Positions 1 to 8,560 of a stretch of 64,000 nucleotides of DNA are shown here, piece by piece; position 1 is the first letter of the stretch, and the number at the start of each line of letters is the position of its first letter. The notes below the pieces were generated by a model. That model was not told the origin of the DNA. It did no database searches and worked only from the letters and a program-made list of their open reading frames with translations. The DNA comes from Singulisphaera acidiphila DSM 18658 (GTDB lineage: Bacteria > Planctomycetota > Planctomycetia > Isosphaerales > Isosphaeraceae): NCBI RefSeq assembly GCF_000242455.2, contig NC_019892.1, forward strand, positions 5,776,744 through 5,840,743, written 5' to 3'. A program made the position numbers and the translations under genes.

Positions 1-890
1 GCCCGACTCCTTTCATAAAAGGTGCCTGCATCCATTACGGCTGATGATCCCAGCGTGAAGACGATCGGCGGCGGCCCTGCGCTGAGGAACTGCTTCAACT
101 CGGCCGTCATCCCGGTCGCATGCACATCGTCAAAGAAGGCGAAACCGGTCTGGACCGCTTGCGGTGGCCAGTCGGGCTGGGGTTCGCCGATGACTCTCGA
201 GAAGAGGACGAGCATGCAGGTCGGCGAGTTCCCCCCCTCGAAGAGCGGGTCGGCCACGGGCCGCAAACCCAGCTCACTGCGCAGTTGTTGGACCGGCTCG
301 GTCCATTTTCGGACCGCCCGCCGTGCGAAGCTGTGGAGCGGCCCGTGGAAGCGTGGCCCGAGCCTGCGGAAATGCCTGAACCAGGGCACCTGGGGAGGGA
401 CCGATGGGTCGTGATTCGACAGCAGCGAGATCGGCGAAAGGACCGCCGAGACCCAAGGGATTCCGGTCGCCTCGGCCACGAGCGGGCCGGCAAACGCGAC
501 CACGTGCGACACGAGAAGATCGGCGCCGCGAACTGCTTCCCGCAAGTCGTCGTAGCTTGCGCGCAGGCTGGGCATGAAGACCTGGCGGATGACGACCTCC
601 GACCCTTTCTTCCGATCCATCAAGTCGCGGAAGAACTCCGGCTTTGCCTCGATATCCAACAAGTCGGGGCGGACCGGGAAAAAGGCGATCCCTTGCCGCT
701 CGATCCGCTCGCGATGAAATTCACTGGTCGCGATGATCGGGATGTGCCCCCTGGCCTGTAACTCCTTGGCCAGGGCGATGAACGGGTGCAAATCCCCCAG
801 CGAGCCGAACGTCGCCAGCACGATCCGACGCGCCGGCGGCACCGCCCCCAGGCCCTCCTCACCATCCTTGGTCCGTTCCTTCGGGTGCAT
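1..890 (-). CDS. Glycosyltransferase, UGT/MGT type (GT1 family), 3' end cut by window edge
   Basis: Partial gene running off the left edge; 296 codons are visible. The frame translates from ATG at 888-890 as a protein that, after a ~14-residue polar leader, has a typical GT1/GT28-like N-terminal Rossmann fold: a VLATFGSLGDLHPFIALA strand-loop at about residues 17-34 (glycine-rich nucleotide-sugar transferase signature), followed by ELQARGHIPIIATS. Near the visible end is VFTLGSSAVMDAG, the usual start of the C-terminal UDP-sugar-binding half. Members move a sugar from UDP- or dTDP-sugars to lipids or small molecules; the acceptor cannot be told. The upstream region contains a perfect inverted repeat (910-931) that could be an operator. 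No reading-frame damage is seen. The family is fairly sure, the substrate unknown. Confidence 0.8.
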   Translation of the reverse strand, partial: MHPKERTKDGEEGLGAVPPARRIVLATFGSLGDLHPFIALAKELQARGHIPIIATSEFHRERIERQGIAFFPVRPDLLDIEAKPEFFRDLMDRKKGSEVVIRQVFMPSLRASYDDLREAVRGADLLVSHVVAFAGPLVAEATGIPWVSAVLSPISLLSNHDPSVPPQVPWFRHFRRLGPRFHGPLHSFARRAVRKWTEPVQQLRSELGLRPVADPLFEGGNSPTCMLVLFSRVIGEPQPDWPPQAVQTGFAFFDDVHATGMTAELKQFLSAGPPPIVFTLGSSAVMDAGTFYERSR

Positions 891-909
891 CGCCGAATTT
901 CCTCGGAGT

Positions 910-931
910 CTTCGTGAAATCATTCACGAAG
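910..931. promoter_or_regulatory. Perfect 9-bp inverted repeat, candidate operator of the glycosyltransferase gene
   Basis: CTTCGTGAA, a 4-base ATCA spacer and TTCACGAAG form a perfect palindrome about 20 bases upstream of the start codon at 890. On the minus strand a TAGAAT hexamer lies just upstream of it, so a dimeric repressor binding here would sit at the transcription start. The repeat is seen directly; the regulatory role is inference. Confidence 0.4.
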
Positions 932-1026
932 TCATTCTAAAGGTTCATGTCGGGAAGTAAAGCGGAATATTCGGCACATCTCGATTCGACTATTGCTTGT
1001 GATTGCCGCCTCGGGGTTAATGAGGC

Positions 1027-2220
1027 TCAGGGCTTGCCGGCCAAGATGGGCACGACCGACTTCTGGAGCCCGCCGGTGACGTGGACCTGGCCGTCGTGGG
1101 CGACGAAGACGTTGACTTCGCTACGGACTCCGAATTGGGTGGGGTCGTAGATGCCCGGCTCGACAGAGAAACAGGTGCGGGGGAGGACGAGCCGTTCCTC
1201 ATGGGTTTCGAGGTTGTCCATGTTGGCGCCGTTGCCGTGGGTTTCCTGGCCGATGCTATGCCCTGTGCGGTGGACGAACGCTGAGCCGTGGCCCCCCGCT
1301 TCAATGACGCTGCGCGCGGCCGCATCGACTTCCCAGCCACGCAACGGCTGACCCGCTGCGAACGCGTCTTTGACGCGGGCGATGGCGGCGTCGCGGGCGC
1401 GGGCGACCAACTGGAAAATGTCTTCGTAGGTGGAGGGGACCTGGTCGCCCACGAAGCCAACCCGGGTCAGGTCGCTGTAGACGGCGCGTGGTTGGTCGAG
1501 CTTGGCCCAGAGGTCGACGAGAACGAAGTCGCCCGCGCGGATCGGAGTATCGGCGGCCGGGTCGGGGGCGTAGTGGGGGTTGCCGCTATGCGGACCGACG
1601 GCCACGATCGGCGGGTGATCGGTCGTCAGGCCGTGACGGTGGAAGTGGTTCATGATTGCGGCCTGCACTTCGCACTCGGTGATCACCTGGCCGTTACGCG
1701 TGCGATCGGCGATCAGGCTCCAGACCAGGTCATACGCCGAGCACGTGTGGATTTCGGCCTCGCGGTGCATCCGCCACTGGTCGTCGTCCCAGGTGGCCTC
1801 GAACATCTGGGCCAGGTCTCCTGACGAGCCGACTTCGACCCCCGTGGAACGCACCAGTTCGACCGTGCCGGCGTCGACCTTGGAGACATACGGGTTGGCG
1901 TTGCGGGGCGAGTATTCCATCGCAACCCGCTTCATCCCGGTCACGAGTTCCGCCACGCCCGCCTCGAGCTCTTGCCAGCGGAGATAGACGCGGGCCTCGC
2001 CCGGCAGGTGGTCGAGCACACCCGACTCGATGCGGTGGACGAGCTTACGCGGTTCGCCTTCGGCCGGGATCGCGTAGTAGAACCGGCGCGACGTCATCCC
2101 TTTGTCGGTGAGGTCGAGGATCCGCCGGGCCAGCACGTTCCCGCCCCGGAAGTCGCAGAGCAGCCAGCCGTCGAAGTCAAACTGGCGGAGTGCGGACTGG
2201 ACAGCGGAGAGGTCGAACAT
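1027..2220 (-). CDS. M24-family Xaa-Pro aminopeptidase-like metallopeptidase
   Basis: A 397-residue pita-bread-fold peptidase of the M24 family (creatinase/aminopeptidase P type). The N-terminal creatinase-like domain covers about residues 1-155. In the catalytic half the five metal ligands can be read in order: Asp in LVDLWAK, Asp in YSDLTR, His in RTGHSIGQETHG, Glu in SVEPGIY and Glu in RSEVNV. It therefore probably cleaves N-terminal X-Pro bonds with two Mn or Co ions in the cytoplasm; no signal peptide is seen. An ATG at 2235 is also open, but the ATG at 2220 has GGAG nine bases upstream while the earlier one has no Shine-Dalgarno, so 2220 is preferred. It stands alone, divergent from the RecQ gene. 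Confidence 0.88.
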   Translation of the reverse strand: MFDLSAVQSALRQFDFDGWLLCDFRGGNVLARRILDLTDKGMTSRRFYYAIPAEGEPRKLVHRIESGVLDHLPGEARVYLRWQELEAGVAELVTGMKRVAMEYSPRNANPYVSKVDAGTVELVRSTGVEVGSSGDLAQMFEATWDDDQWRMHREAEIHTCSAYDLVWSLIADRTRNGQVITECEVQAAIMNHFHRHGLTTDHPPIVAVGPHSGNPHYAPDPAADTPIRAGDFVLVDLWAKLDQPRAVYSDLTRVGFVGDQVPSTYEDIFQLVARARDAAIARVKDAFAAGQPLRGWEVDAAARSVIEAGGHGSAFVHRTGHSIGQETHGNGANMDNLETHEERLVLPRTCFSVEPGIYDPTQFGVRSEVNVFVAHDGQVHVTGGLQKSVVPILAGKP

Positions 2221-2418
2221 CGAGCTTGACTCCATGACTTTGGGAGCGAGAATACTGTTCGTTTGTTAAGTGATCGGAGGCCGGAGCCGATCTTCCCCAA
2301 GTTTGTCCTCCAGGAGCGGGGAACTCAACGGATCTTCGGCTGGGGCCACAAAGTTGGGTTATGATGGGGCCGATTGCGGATGACGGACCCTGCTCGCCCC
2401 GCGAGAGAGGATGCTTTT

Positions 2419-4347
2419 GTGAGCGATATCGATGATGCCCGGCGGACGCTTCGGGAGACCTTCGGCTTCACCCAGTTTCGCGGCGGGCAGGAACAGGCGA
2501 TCACCGCACTCCTTGAGGGCCGCCCGGTCCTGGCCGTCTTTCCGACCGGCGCTGGCAAAAGCCTTTGCTATCAACTCCCCGCGCTCTTGCTCGACGGCCT
2601 GACAGTCGTCGTCTCTCCTCTGATCGCGCTCATGAAGGACCAGGTGGATTTCCTCGTCAGGCGTGGCGTCGCCGCCGCCCGACTTGATTCCACCCTCGAG
2701 CCGGTCGAAGCACGCCGGATCCTCGACGATCTCCGGGCCGATCGGCTCAAACTGCTCTACGTGGCCCCCGAGCGGCTCGCGAGTGAGCGGTTCTTTCAGA
2801 CCTTGAGCAAGACCAAGGTCGCGCTTCTGGCGGTGGACGAGGCGCACTGTATCAGCGAGTGGGGTCACAACTTCCGGCCTGAATACCTCAAGCTTGCCCG
2901 CCTTGCCAGGCGGCTTGGCATCGCTCGAGTACTGGCCCTGACCGCGACCGCCACGCCGGATGTGGCAAGCCAGGTCGCCCGCGCGTTCGGCATCGCCGAT
3001 GCTGACGTCGTGATCACCGGGTTCCACCGCCCGAATTTGGAACTCCACGCCAACGCTTGCGCTGCGGAGGATCGGCACGCGCTCTTGCTCAAGAGCCTTA
3101 AAGCAGGATTGGCGGGACCAACGATCGTGTACGTCACCCTCCAGAAAACGGCCGAGGATCTTGCCGACTTCCTCGCCGGACAAGGGTTCGACGCGATGGC
3201 CTATCACGCGGGGATGAACGACGAGCGGCGGCATGTCGTCCAGGATCAATTCATGGCCTGCGAGGCAGGCATCGTGGTGGCGACGATCGCCTTTGGCATG
3301 GGGATCGACAAGTCGAACATCCGCGCGGTCTACCACTTCAACCTGCCCAAGAGCCTGGAGAACTTCGCCCAGGAGATCGGCCGCGCCGGGCGTGATGGGG
3401 AACCCGCTCGCTGTGAATTGTTTGCGTGCGCTGAGGATGTTCTGACGCTTGGCAACTTCACGTACGGCGACACGCCGACGCCGGAGGCGATCGCCGACCT
3501 GCTCAAGGAGATTCTCGGGCTGGGTCCGACATTCGACATCTCGGCGTACGACCTCTCGCAGCGGCACGATATCCGGCAACTCGTCGTGCAGACGCTGATG
3601 ACGTATCTCGAGCTCGAAGGGATCCTGGAAGCGACCGGCCCGTTTTACTCGGACTGCAAGTTCCGTCCGTTGCGATCATCGGGCGAAATCCTCGCGCAGT
3701 ACGACGCGCCTCGTGCCGCCTTCCTGCGTCAGGTTTTCCGCCAAGCCCGACCAGGGAAGATCTGGTTCGCGCTCGACGTGTCCGAGGTGGCCCGAAACCT
3801 CGAAGAGACCCGCGAGCGGATCAGCGCGGCCTTGAACCATCTTGAAGAGAAAGGGGACGTCGAACTCCAACTTGCCGGTCTCCGCCAAGGCTATCGGCGA
3901 ACCACGGGCGATCCCGACCTGGACGAACTCCGCGAGCGGCTGGTGGCCCGATTCCTCGATCGCGAACGACGTGACATTGCCCGCGTCCATTCGGTGCTCG
4001 AGTACGCCCAGGCCGAAGGATGTCTCACCGGCCGGCTCCTGGCCTATTTCGGCGAAACCCTCGTGGGCGATTGCGGCCACTGCGCGCGTTGTCTGGGGGA
4101 ACCTCCGATCCCGCTGCCGCCTGTGCCTGAGCGTGCGCTCGGTTCCTTGGAGCAGGAGATGGTGGAACGGGTACGGTCCGAACGGCACAAGGCGCTGACG
4201 TCGTCTCGCCAGCTCACCCGCTTCCTCTGTGGTCTCGTCTCCCCTGCGTCCAGCCGAAGCAAGCTCGCCAAGCATCCCCAGTTCGCCGCACTGGCCGATG
4301 TTCCGTTTCCTCGCGTGCTTGACTTCGTGAAGTCCGTATATAATTGA
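2419..4347 (+). CDS. recQ: RecQ-family ATP-dependent DNA helicase
   Basis: A 642-residue superfamily 2 3'-5' DNA helicase acting in recombination and replication-fork repair. Visible are the RecQ motif 0 (FRGGQEQAI), Walker A PTGAGKS (about residue 42), the DEAH box VDEAHC (about 139), motif VI QEIGRAGRDG (about 318) and a four-Cys zinc site near the C terminus (Cys about 535, then CGHCARC at about 552-558), which follows a winged-helix region. A short tail follows; there is no clear full HRDC domain. The GTG at 2419 is preferred over the TTG at 2374 and ATG at 2380: AGAGG lies 8 bases before the GTG, and family proteins start close to the ARxLRExFGF segment. It is divergent from the peptidase gene and monocistronic. 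Confidence 0.93.
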   Translation: MSDIDDARRTLRETFGFTQFRGGQEQAITALLEGRPVLAVFPTGAGKSLCYQLPALLLDGLTVVVSPLIALMKDQVDFLVRRGVAAARLDSTLEPVEARRILDDLRADRLKLLYVAPERLASERFFQTLSKTKVALLAVDEAHCISEWGHNFRPEYLKLARLARRLGIARVLALTATATPDVASQVARAFGIADADVVITGFHRPNLELHANACAAEDRHALLLKSLKAGLAGPTIVYVTLQKTAEDLADFLAGQGFDAMAYHAGMNDERRHVVQDQFMACEAGIVVATIAFGMGIDKSNIRAVYHFNLPKSLENFAQEIGRAGRDGEPARCELFACAEDVLTLGNFTYGDTPTPEAIADLLKEILGLGPTFDISAYDLSQRHDIRQLVVQTLMTYLELEGILEATGPFYSDCKFRPLRSSGEILAQYDAPRAAFLRQVFRQARPGKIWFALDVSEVARNLEETRERISAALNHLEEKGDVELQLAGLRQGYRRTTGDPDLDELRERLVARFLDRERRDIARVHSVLEYAQAEGCLTGRLLAYFGETLVGDCGHCARCLGEPPIPLPPVPERALGSLEQEMVERVRSERHKALTSSRQLTRFLCGLVSPASSRSKLAKHPQFAALADVPFPRVLDFVKSVYN

Positions 4348-4661
4348 TGTTGGCTTTGCAGTCCTGAAAGGGTGACCGGTCGAGCGTGCCCCTTGCTCTG
4401 AAGTTTTCGGGCCAAGCGGAGAACTCCAACTCTTCTTTACAAAATCAAGAACAGATGGTACATGATCCGTCCGCCAACGCTCTTCGCAATACCGGCGATC
4501 GACGGAATGGAGCGGGCGGAGTTGCCCCTCGTGACCGTTCATCGAAGAAGACCTCCGCAGGCCGGGCCAACCTGAGGGCGAGCGTACTGTTGTGCTCCCA
4601 GCGGGTCGGGCCTTCTTGACTTGCGATCTCTGCTTCGGCACTGCGAATCTGGAGGGCCGCT
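4348..4661. other. Intergenic stretch, no gene seen
   Basis: About 310 bases between the recQ stop and the next GTG start. Short open frames here lack coding character and ribosome sites. I see no tRNA, no clear hairpin with a T-run and no SRP-RNA signature. It probably holds the promoter of the secreted protein gene that follows. Confidence 0.5.
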
Positions 4662-5624
4662 GTGAATGGAAAGATCCTGGTCGCATTGCTCGCGGCGACG
4701 CTGATTCCGGGGCTGGTGTTTCCGACCCATGGCGCGGAAGGGAATCACGTGCTTGCCGCCGGGTCCGCCCCCAAGTCCGGCTCGGCGGTCGATGTTCGCC
4801 CCCGGCCGCTCGCACAGATCCCCGTGGGCACCCTCATCGGCGAAGGTGAAGGGGTCCCGAAGGGATGGACGAACCTGGTGATGCTCGCCAAGCCGCGACT
4901 TGGCGTCGGCGATGTCGATTCGGTCTCCAAGACGGCGGCGCAGTACAGTGGGACCTTTCTCTTCACGATTCTGGCGAACGTGGGGGAGGCGAAGGGCCAC
5001 GACGAGCCGAGCTATTTCCTGGAAAAGGTCGCAGTGGGGGGCGCCTTGGAAGGGAAAGGTAAGACGGTCATTGCGACCAGCGACCAGACTTTTGGTAATG
5101 AACTGGGTTTCCTCGGCAAGAAAGTCTTTGCCACAGGGGAGCGTGTGCTGGCGAACGACTTCCGCCAGGTCGCACGCACGAAGACGATGCTGGTTTTCGA
5201 CGCTCATGCCTACGTCCGCTACGATAACAAACACTGTCGGATGATCATCCGACATGTCGTGCTCGTCGCCCCCAAAACAGGCCGGCTGACCACGTTCGTC
5301 TGGCTCCTGGGTTCAGACGGCAAAGGGGGCTATGCCCGGGCTGAGACGACCTTGCAGCTCCTGCCGTCGTCCCTGCGTGAAGATCGGGTCATGAGTGTGG
5401 ACGGGCAGAAGTTCACTTTGGGGATCCCCGCGGACGATGCCTTTGCCGTGGCCCACATTCCCCAGGGCACCCCGATTCGGTTCTCGCCCCCCCTCTCGAC
5501 CTTGGCCGCCGTCCGCCACTTCAATGCCGAGTCCGTTGTGCAACTTGAGACCGAGCTCCAAACGCGGTACGCACCTCTCGCTGCCCGGGTCGGTCTGCCG
5601 AATACCAAGACCGCGGGGCGTTGA
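4662..5624 (+). CDS. Secreted protein of unknown function
   Basis: A 320-residue protein starting at GTG with GGAGGG six bases upstream. The first 25 residues (MNGKILVALLAATLIPGLVF then PTHGA) are a Sec signal peptide with a probable cleavage after THGA. The mature part is soluble, with mixed alpha/beta character and no repeats, no metal-binding Cys/His cluster and no catalytic motif I recognise. The middle contains KTMLVFDAHAYVRYDNKHCR and the C-terminal third LGIPADDAFAVAHIPQGTPI. It has no operon partner: the next gene is convergent. Probably a periplasmic protein restricted to planctomycetes; function not assigned. Confidence 0.75.
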   Translation: MNGKILVALLAATLIPGLVFPTHGAEGNHVLAAGSAPKSGSAVDVRPRPLAQIPVGTLIGEGEGVPKGWTNLVMLAKPRLGVGDVDSVSKTAAQYSGTFLFTILANVGEAKGHDEPSYFLEKVAVGGALEGKGKTVIATSDQTFGNELGFLGKKVFATGERVLANDFRQVARTKTMLVFDAHAYVRYDNKHCRMIIRHVVLVAPKTGRLTTFVWLLGSDGKGGYARAETTLQLLPSSLREDRVMSVDGQKFTLGIPADDAFAVAHIPQGTPIRFSPPLSTLAAVRHFNAESVVQLETELQTRYAPLAARVGLPNTKTAGR

Positions 5625-5720
5625 CGTTGATCCGTGGTTACGGCCTCTGGGACCGCGGGCACCCCGCCCGCATTCCTGGTTTGGTGTCTTGTTGTATTTA
5701 ATAGTGGTCTTATTTTTGGA

Positions 5721-6059
5721 TTAATGTTTGTCTAAGACGATATAGTTATTGTCGATAAATTTGCTCGGGTCGGTCAATGGACGCACTTCTACGATTTTGT
5801 CGTTTGCGAGCCAAACCTCGAATTCTCCTCCCTCAGCCCGACAATGCGGACAGTTCTCGGCGATCCCTTCCACGACGACTTGCGGACGCCCCGGCTTTCC
5901 CGCATCGGCCTTCTTGTACTTTGTGGACCAGGCGATCGAATCGCCGATCTGATACTCATATTGCCACAATTCGCCATACTTATATTGGATCTGGAATGCG
6001 GTGCGCTGGCCGCACGAGCCGCATGTCTGTTCGCTTCGGACGGTATTGAAAGCTCCCAT
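5721..6059 (-). CDS. Small zinc-ribbon-like protein of unknown function
   Basis: A 112-residue soluble protein with two CxxC knuckles, CGSCG near residue 12 and NCPHC near residue 70, spaced as in a four-Cys zinc ribbon split by an insert rich in Tyr/Trp (YGELWQYEYQIGD). The C-terminal part EVWLANDKIVEVRPL is a beta-rich strand pair. The frame is open upstream to 6203, but the ATG at 6059 has AGGAG ten bases before it and the upstream residues have no protein character, so 6059 is used. It overlaps the 3' part of the broken N-acetyltransferase frame. Function unknown; a zinc-stabilised small domain is the only supportable statement. Confidence 0.7.
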   Translation of the reverse strand: MGAFNTVRSEQTCGSCGQRTAFQIQYKYGELWQYEYQIGDSIAWSTKYKKADAGKPGRPQVVVEGIAENCPHCRAEGGEFEVWLANDKIVEVRPLTDPSKFIDNNYIVLDKH

Positions 6060-6420
6060 CGGGCGTTTCTCCTGTGGGGTCAAGCCTTGACGACTCGGGA
6101 TGAGTCGAGGTGTAGTCGCTGGCCACCTCGTAATCGATGTCGAGTCTGAGTTGCTCCAGGACCGCGGCGAACAGCGCATTCTGCTCGAAGCAGTAGCCCC
6201 CACGGCGGTTGCCGACCAACTTGGCCTGCAAGCTCGCCAGGTCGAGCCGGATCGGTCGGCCGAGATGGATGTCGAGGTTCTCGAACGGGATCCGGGTGAG
6301 GTGGTTCAATGGGAGGCATTTGAAAACCTCCGGCGTCGGCGTACGATCGCCGGAGTCACTGATGCGGTCCAGGTGGGCGTCGATGTCAATGACGCTGACG
6401 TTGGGGGCGGCCGGATCCAT
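5980..6420 (-). pseudogene. Truncated arylamine N-acetyltransferase (NAT) remnant
   Basis: From ATG 6420 (AGGAGAG ten bases upstream) the frame reads a good NAT N terminus: DAHLDRI, then FKCLPLNHLTRIPFENLDIH and the catalytic-cysteine block RRGGYCFEQNALFAAVLEQL. Intact NATs are about 260-280 residues and need Cys-His-Asp; here homology stops about 100 residues in, and the rest of the frame (to 5980) is unrelated sequence that overlaps the start of the zinc-ribbon gene. The His and Asp of the triad are absent and no continuation is seen in other frames nearby. A 3' deletion is inferred. The intact ribosome-binding site suggests the loss is recent or that a short peptide is still made. Confidence 0.7.
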
Positions 6421-6464
6421 GCGAGTGACGCTCTCCTGATGGATTGAGTCGTCCGCCCCGTCTC

Positions 6465-6878
6465 TCACTGGCCTTCGACGTCCTGACGCAACTCAGCGAT
6501 CACGGCCCTGACGTCGTCGCTGTCGGCAGGCTGGCCCGCCAGGGTCTTCATGGCGATGCCGATGGCCATGCCCTCCTTCGGCGCCTTGCGGATTTGTTCG
6601 GCGACGGGAGCGAGGGCTTCGCCAACCTGCTCCCGGGTCATCGCTGGCGGGACCCAGTCCTGCAACAAGGCGAGTTCTTCGGGGGTGAAGGTGGTCGTCC
6701 CTCCTTTGGCTTCCTTCAGGACGCCGCGCATCTTCTTGATCGCGTCGGCGTCGGGCATCTCCTCACCGGTCCCGAGCGTCAGGCCGGCGATCCAGTAACG
6801 CAGGAACTGCGTTCGCGTCGCGTCGCGCGCTTTCATCGACTCGGTCAGGCTGGCCCGCATTCGCTGCACGATCGTCAT
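6465..6878 (-). CDS. GatB/YqeY-domain protein
   Basis: A 137-residue protein matching the length and layout of YqeY family proteins. Seen are an N-terminal helical part with the KARDATRTQFLR motif, a middle YTPEELA-like segment (TFTPEELALLQDWVPPAMT) and the C-terminal KTLAGQPADSDDVRAVI segment typical of the YqeY domain, which is shared with the C terminus of the GatB amidotransferase subunit and is thought to bind tRNA. The frame is open further upstream, but ATG 6878 has AGAGGAAAGG just before it and starts at the conserved MTIVQRMRASL. It is followed by the NAT remnant in the same direction. Role probably in tRNA-dependent amidation or translation; not proven. Confidence 0.88.
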   Translation of the reverse strand: MTIVQRMRASLTESMKARDATRTQFLRYWIAGLTLGTGEEMPDADAIKKMRGVLKEAKGGTTTFTPEELALLQDWVPPAMTREQVGEALAPVAEQIRKAPKEGMAIGIAMKTLAGQPADSDDVRAVIAELRQDVEGQ

Positions 6879-7260
6879 GATTGCCTTTCCTCTTTCGGGT
6901 CGTCGCGTCCTTTGGACGCTGGATCCGCTACCGTTGATGTCGCTTGATGAGACACGGTCCGGATGCATTGTGTTCGGGACCCGCGACGAGTCTCCCCACA
7001 ACCGGTCACCGGCTCGGGCTCGCCCGTACGCCAAAGGTGGCTCGCGACCGTTATCTTAGCAAAGGGAGGCCGATCGTGGCGAGACGAGCGGACAGCCGCC
7101 TGTCGGAAGTCGAGCGTTGTGGAGGCCGCCGGCGCCGGTTACTGTTGGGCGTTGCACCCACTCAAGGCTCATGCGTGAGGCGAGGGACCTGACAGCCTGA
7201 TCCCTGCCTCCTCGTGCGCGTTGAACCCACCACGTGGATCGAAATCAGGCGAAAACTCCC

Positions 7261-8397
7261 ATGATGAGTCCGCACGCCTTGCTCTTTCGCAGGCTTCTGC
7301 CCGCACTCGCCCTCCTCGTGCTCAATGCGGGTTTCCTCGGCCGGGCTTCAGCCGCGGATGCCGAGGAGCGTCGGCTGCTCTACGTGGCCGTGCCCGGAAT
7401 TCGCAATTACCTCGAGTACGGCGGCCACGGATTGCTCGTCTTCGACATTGACCACGGCCATAAGTTCGTCAAGCGGATTCCGATCGCGGGGCTCGACGGC
7501 CAGGGGAAGCCCGACAACGTCAAAGGGGTCTGCGCCAATGCAGCGACCCAGCGAATCTATATCAGCACGACCAAGACCCTGACCTGCCTCGACCTTGTCA
7601 CCGAGAAGATCCTCTGGGAGCGGCCCTACGAAGGGGGCTGCGATCGGATGTCGATGACCCCCGACGGCTCGGCGATCTATCTCCCCTCGTTCGAGCAGGA
7701 TCACTGGCACGTGGTCGATGCCCGCAACGGCGATGTGCTCGCCAAGATCGTCCCCCGCTCCGGAGCACACAACACGGTCGCGGGCCTGAATGGCAAGGAG
7801 GCGTATCTGGCCGGGCTGAAGTCGCCTCTCCTGACGGTCGCGGATACGAAAGCCCTCAAGGCCGAGCGAACCGTGGGGCCCTTCAGCGCCAGCATCCGCC
7901 CGTTCACCGTCAACGGCCGGCAGACCCGCTGCTTCGTGAACGTCAATGAGCTACTTGGCTTCGAGATGGGTGACCTGACCACGGGCAAGCCGCTCCATCG
8001 CGTCGAGGTGGCCGGTTACAAACAAGGGGCGGTCAAGCGGCACGGCTGCCCGAGCCATGGCATCGGCCTGACGCCCGACGAGAAAGAAGTGTGGGTTGTC
8101 GACGCCCACAACGAGCACGTCCACATCTTCGACGCCACAACCGAGCCCCCCAAACAGCTCGAGAGCCTCAAGGTCCGCGACGAACCGGGCTGGTTGACGT
8201 TCACCCTCGACGGCCGCTATGCGTACCCCTCGACCGGCGACGTCATCGAAACCGCGACTCGGAAGATCGTCGCGGCTCTGACCGACGAACATGGCGCGGC
8301 CGTGCAGAGCGAGAAGATGCTCGAGATCGACTTCGCCGGTGACCAGCCGGTCCGTAACGGCGACCAGTTCGGCCTGGGACGAGTGGTCACGCCTTGA
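7261..8397 (+). CDS. Secreted beta-propeller (YVTN/YncE-like) protein
   Basis: A 378-residue exported protein. The N terminus has a long hydrophobic core (LLPALALLVLNAGFLG) ending in ASAAD, a Sec signal peptide. The mature part repeats blades of about 45 residues with the YVTN pattern, for example RLLYVAVPGIRN, QRIYISTTKTLTCLDL, GSAIYLPSFEQDHWHVVD, KEVWVVDAHNEHVHIFD and RYAYPSTGDVIE, so a seven-blade propeller is likely. Such proteins bind other proteins or polymers outside the cytoplasm; no active site is evident. Starts at 7234 (GTG), 7261 and 7264 (ATG) are possible; 7261 is chosen because the extra residues before it add nothing to the signal. A hairpin overlapping the stop codon likely ends transcription. 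Confidence 0.8.
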   Translation: MMSPHALLFRRLLPALALLVLNAGFLGRASAADAEERRLLYVAVPGIRNYLEYGGHGLLVFDIDHGHKFVKRIPIAGLDGQGKPDNVKGVCANAATQRIYISTTKTLTCLDLVTEKILWERPYEGGCDRMSMTPDGSAIYLPSFEQDHWHVVDARNGDVLAKIVPRSGAHNTVAGLNGKEAYLAGLKSPLLTVADTKALKAERTVGPFSASIRPFTVNGRQTRCFVNVNELLGFEMGDLTTGKPLHRVEVAGYKQGAVKRHGCPSHGIGLTPDEKEVWVVDAHNEHVHIFDATTEPPKQLESLKVRDEPGWLTFTLDGRYAYPSTGDVIETATRKIVAALTDEHGAAVQSEKMLEIDFAGDQPVRNGDQFGLGRVVTP

Positions 8398-8408
8398 TGA
8401 AAGGCGTG
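8388..8408 (+). terminator. Hairpin terminator overlapping the propeller gene stop
   Basis: CACGCCTT, a GATGA loop and AAGGCGTG make a perfect 8-bp stem followed by TTTCTCCCTCT. The stop codon lies in the stem. The T-tract is short, so efficiency is uncertain. Confidence 0.5.
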
Positions 8409-8560
8409 TTTCTCCCTCTGATGCAGATTAGTTTGATCTCTTGCTGCTGAGGTGTGATGATGTTGTTTGTGCAAATTGATTGATTTGGCCCCGCAGGGTC
8501 GACCGTCAATGCCAGACTTTGGTTTTCACCGTCGACCTTTGCTGGCTGCAGAATGCATAA

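Noticed and set aside
2359-3579. Long minus-strand open frame antisense to recQ (406 codons)
   Set aside because: The recQ frame has all helicase motifs; the antisense frame is Arg/Gly/Glu-rich with no motif and no ribosome site, as expected in high-G+C DNA.
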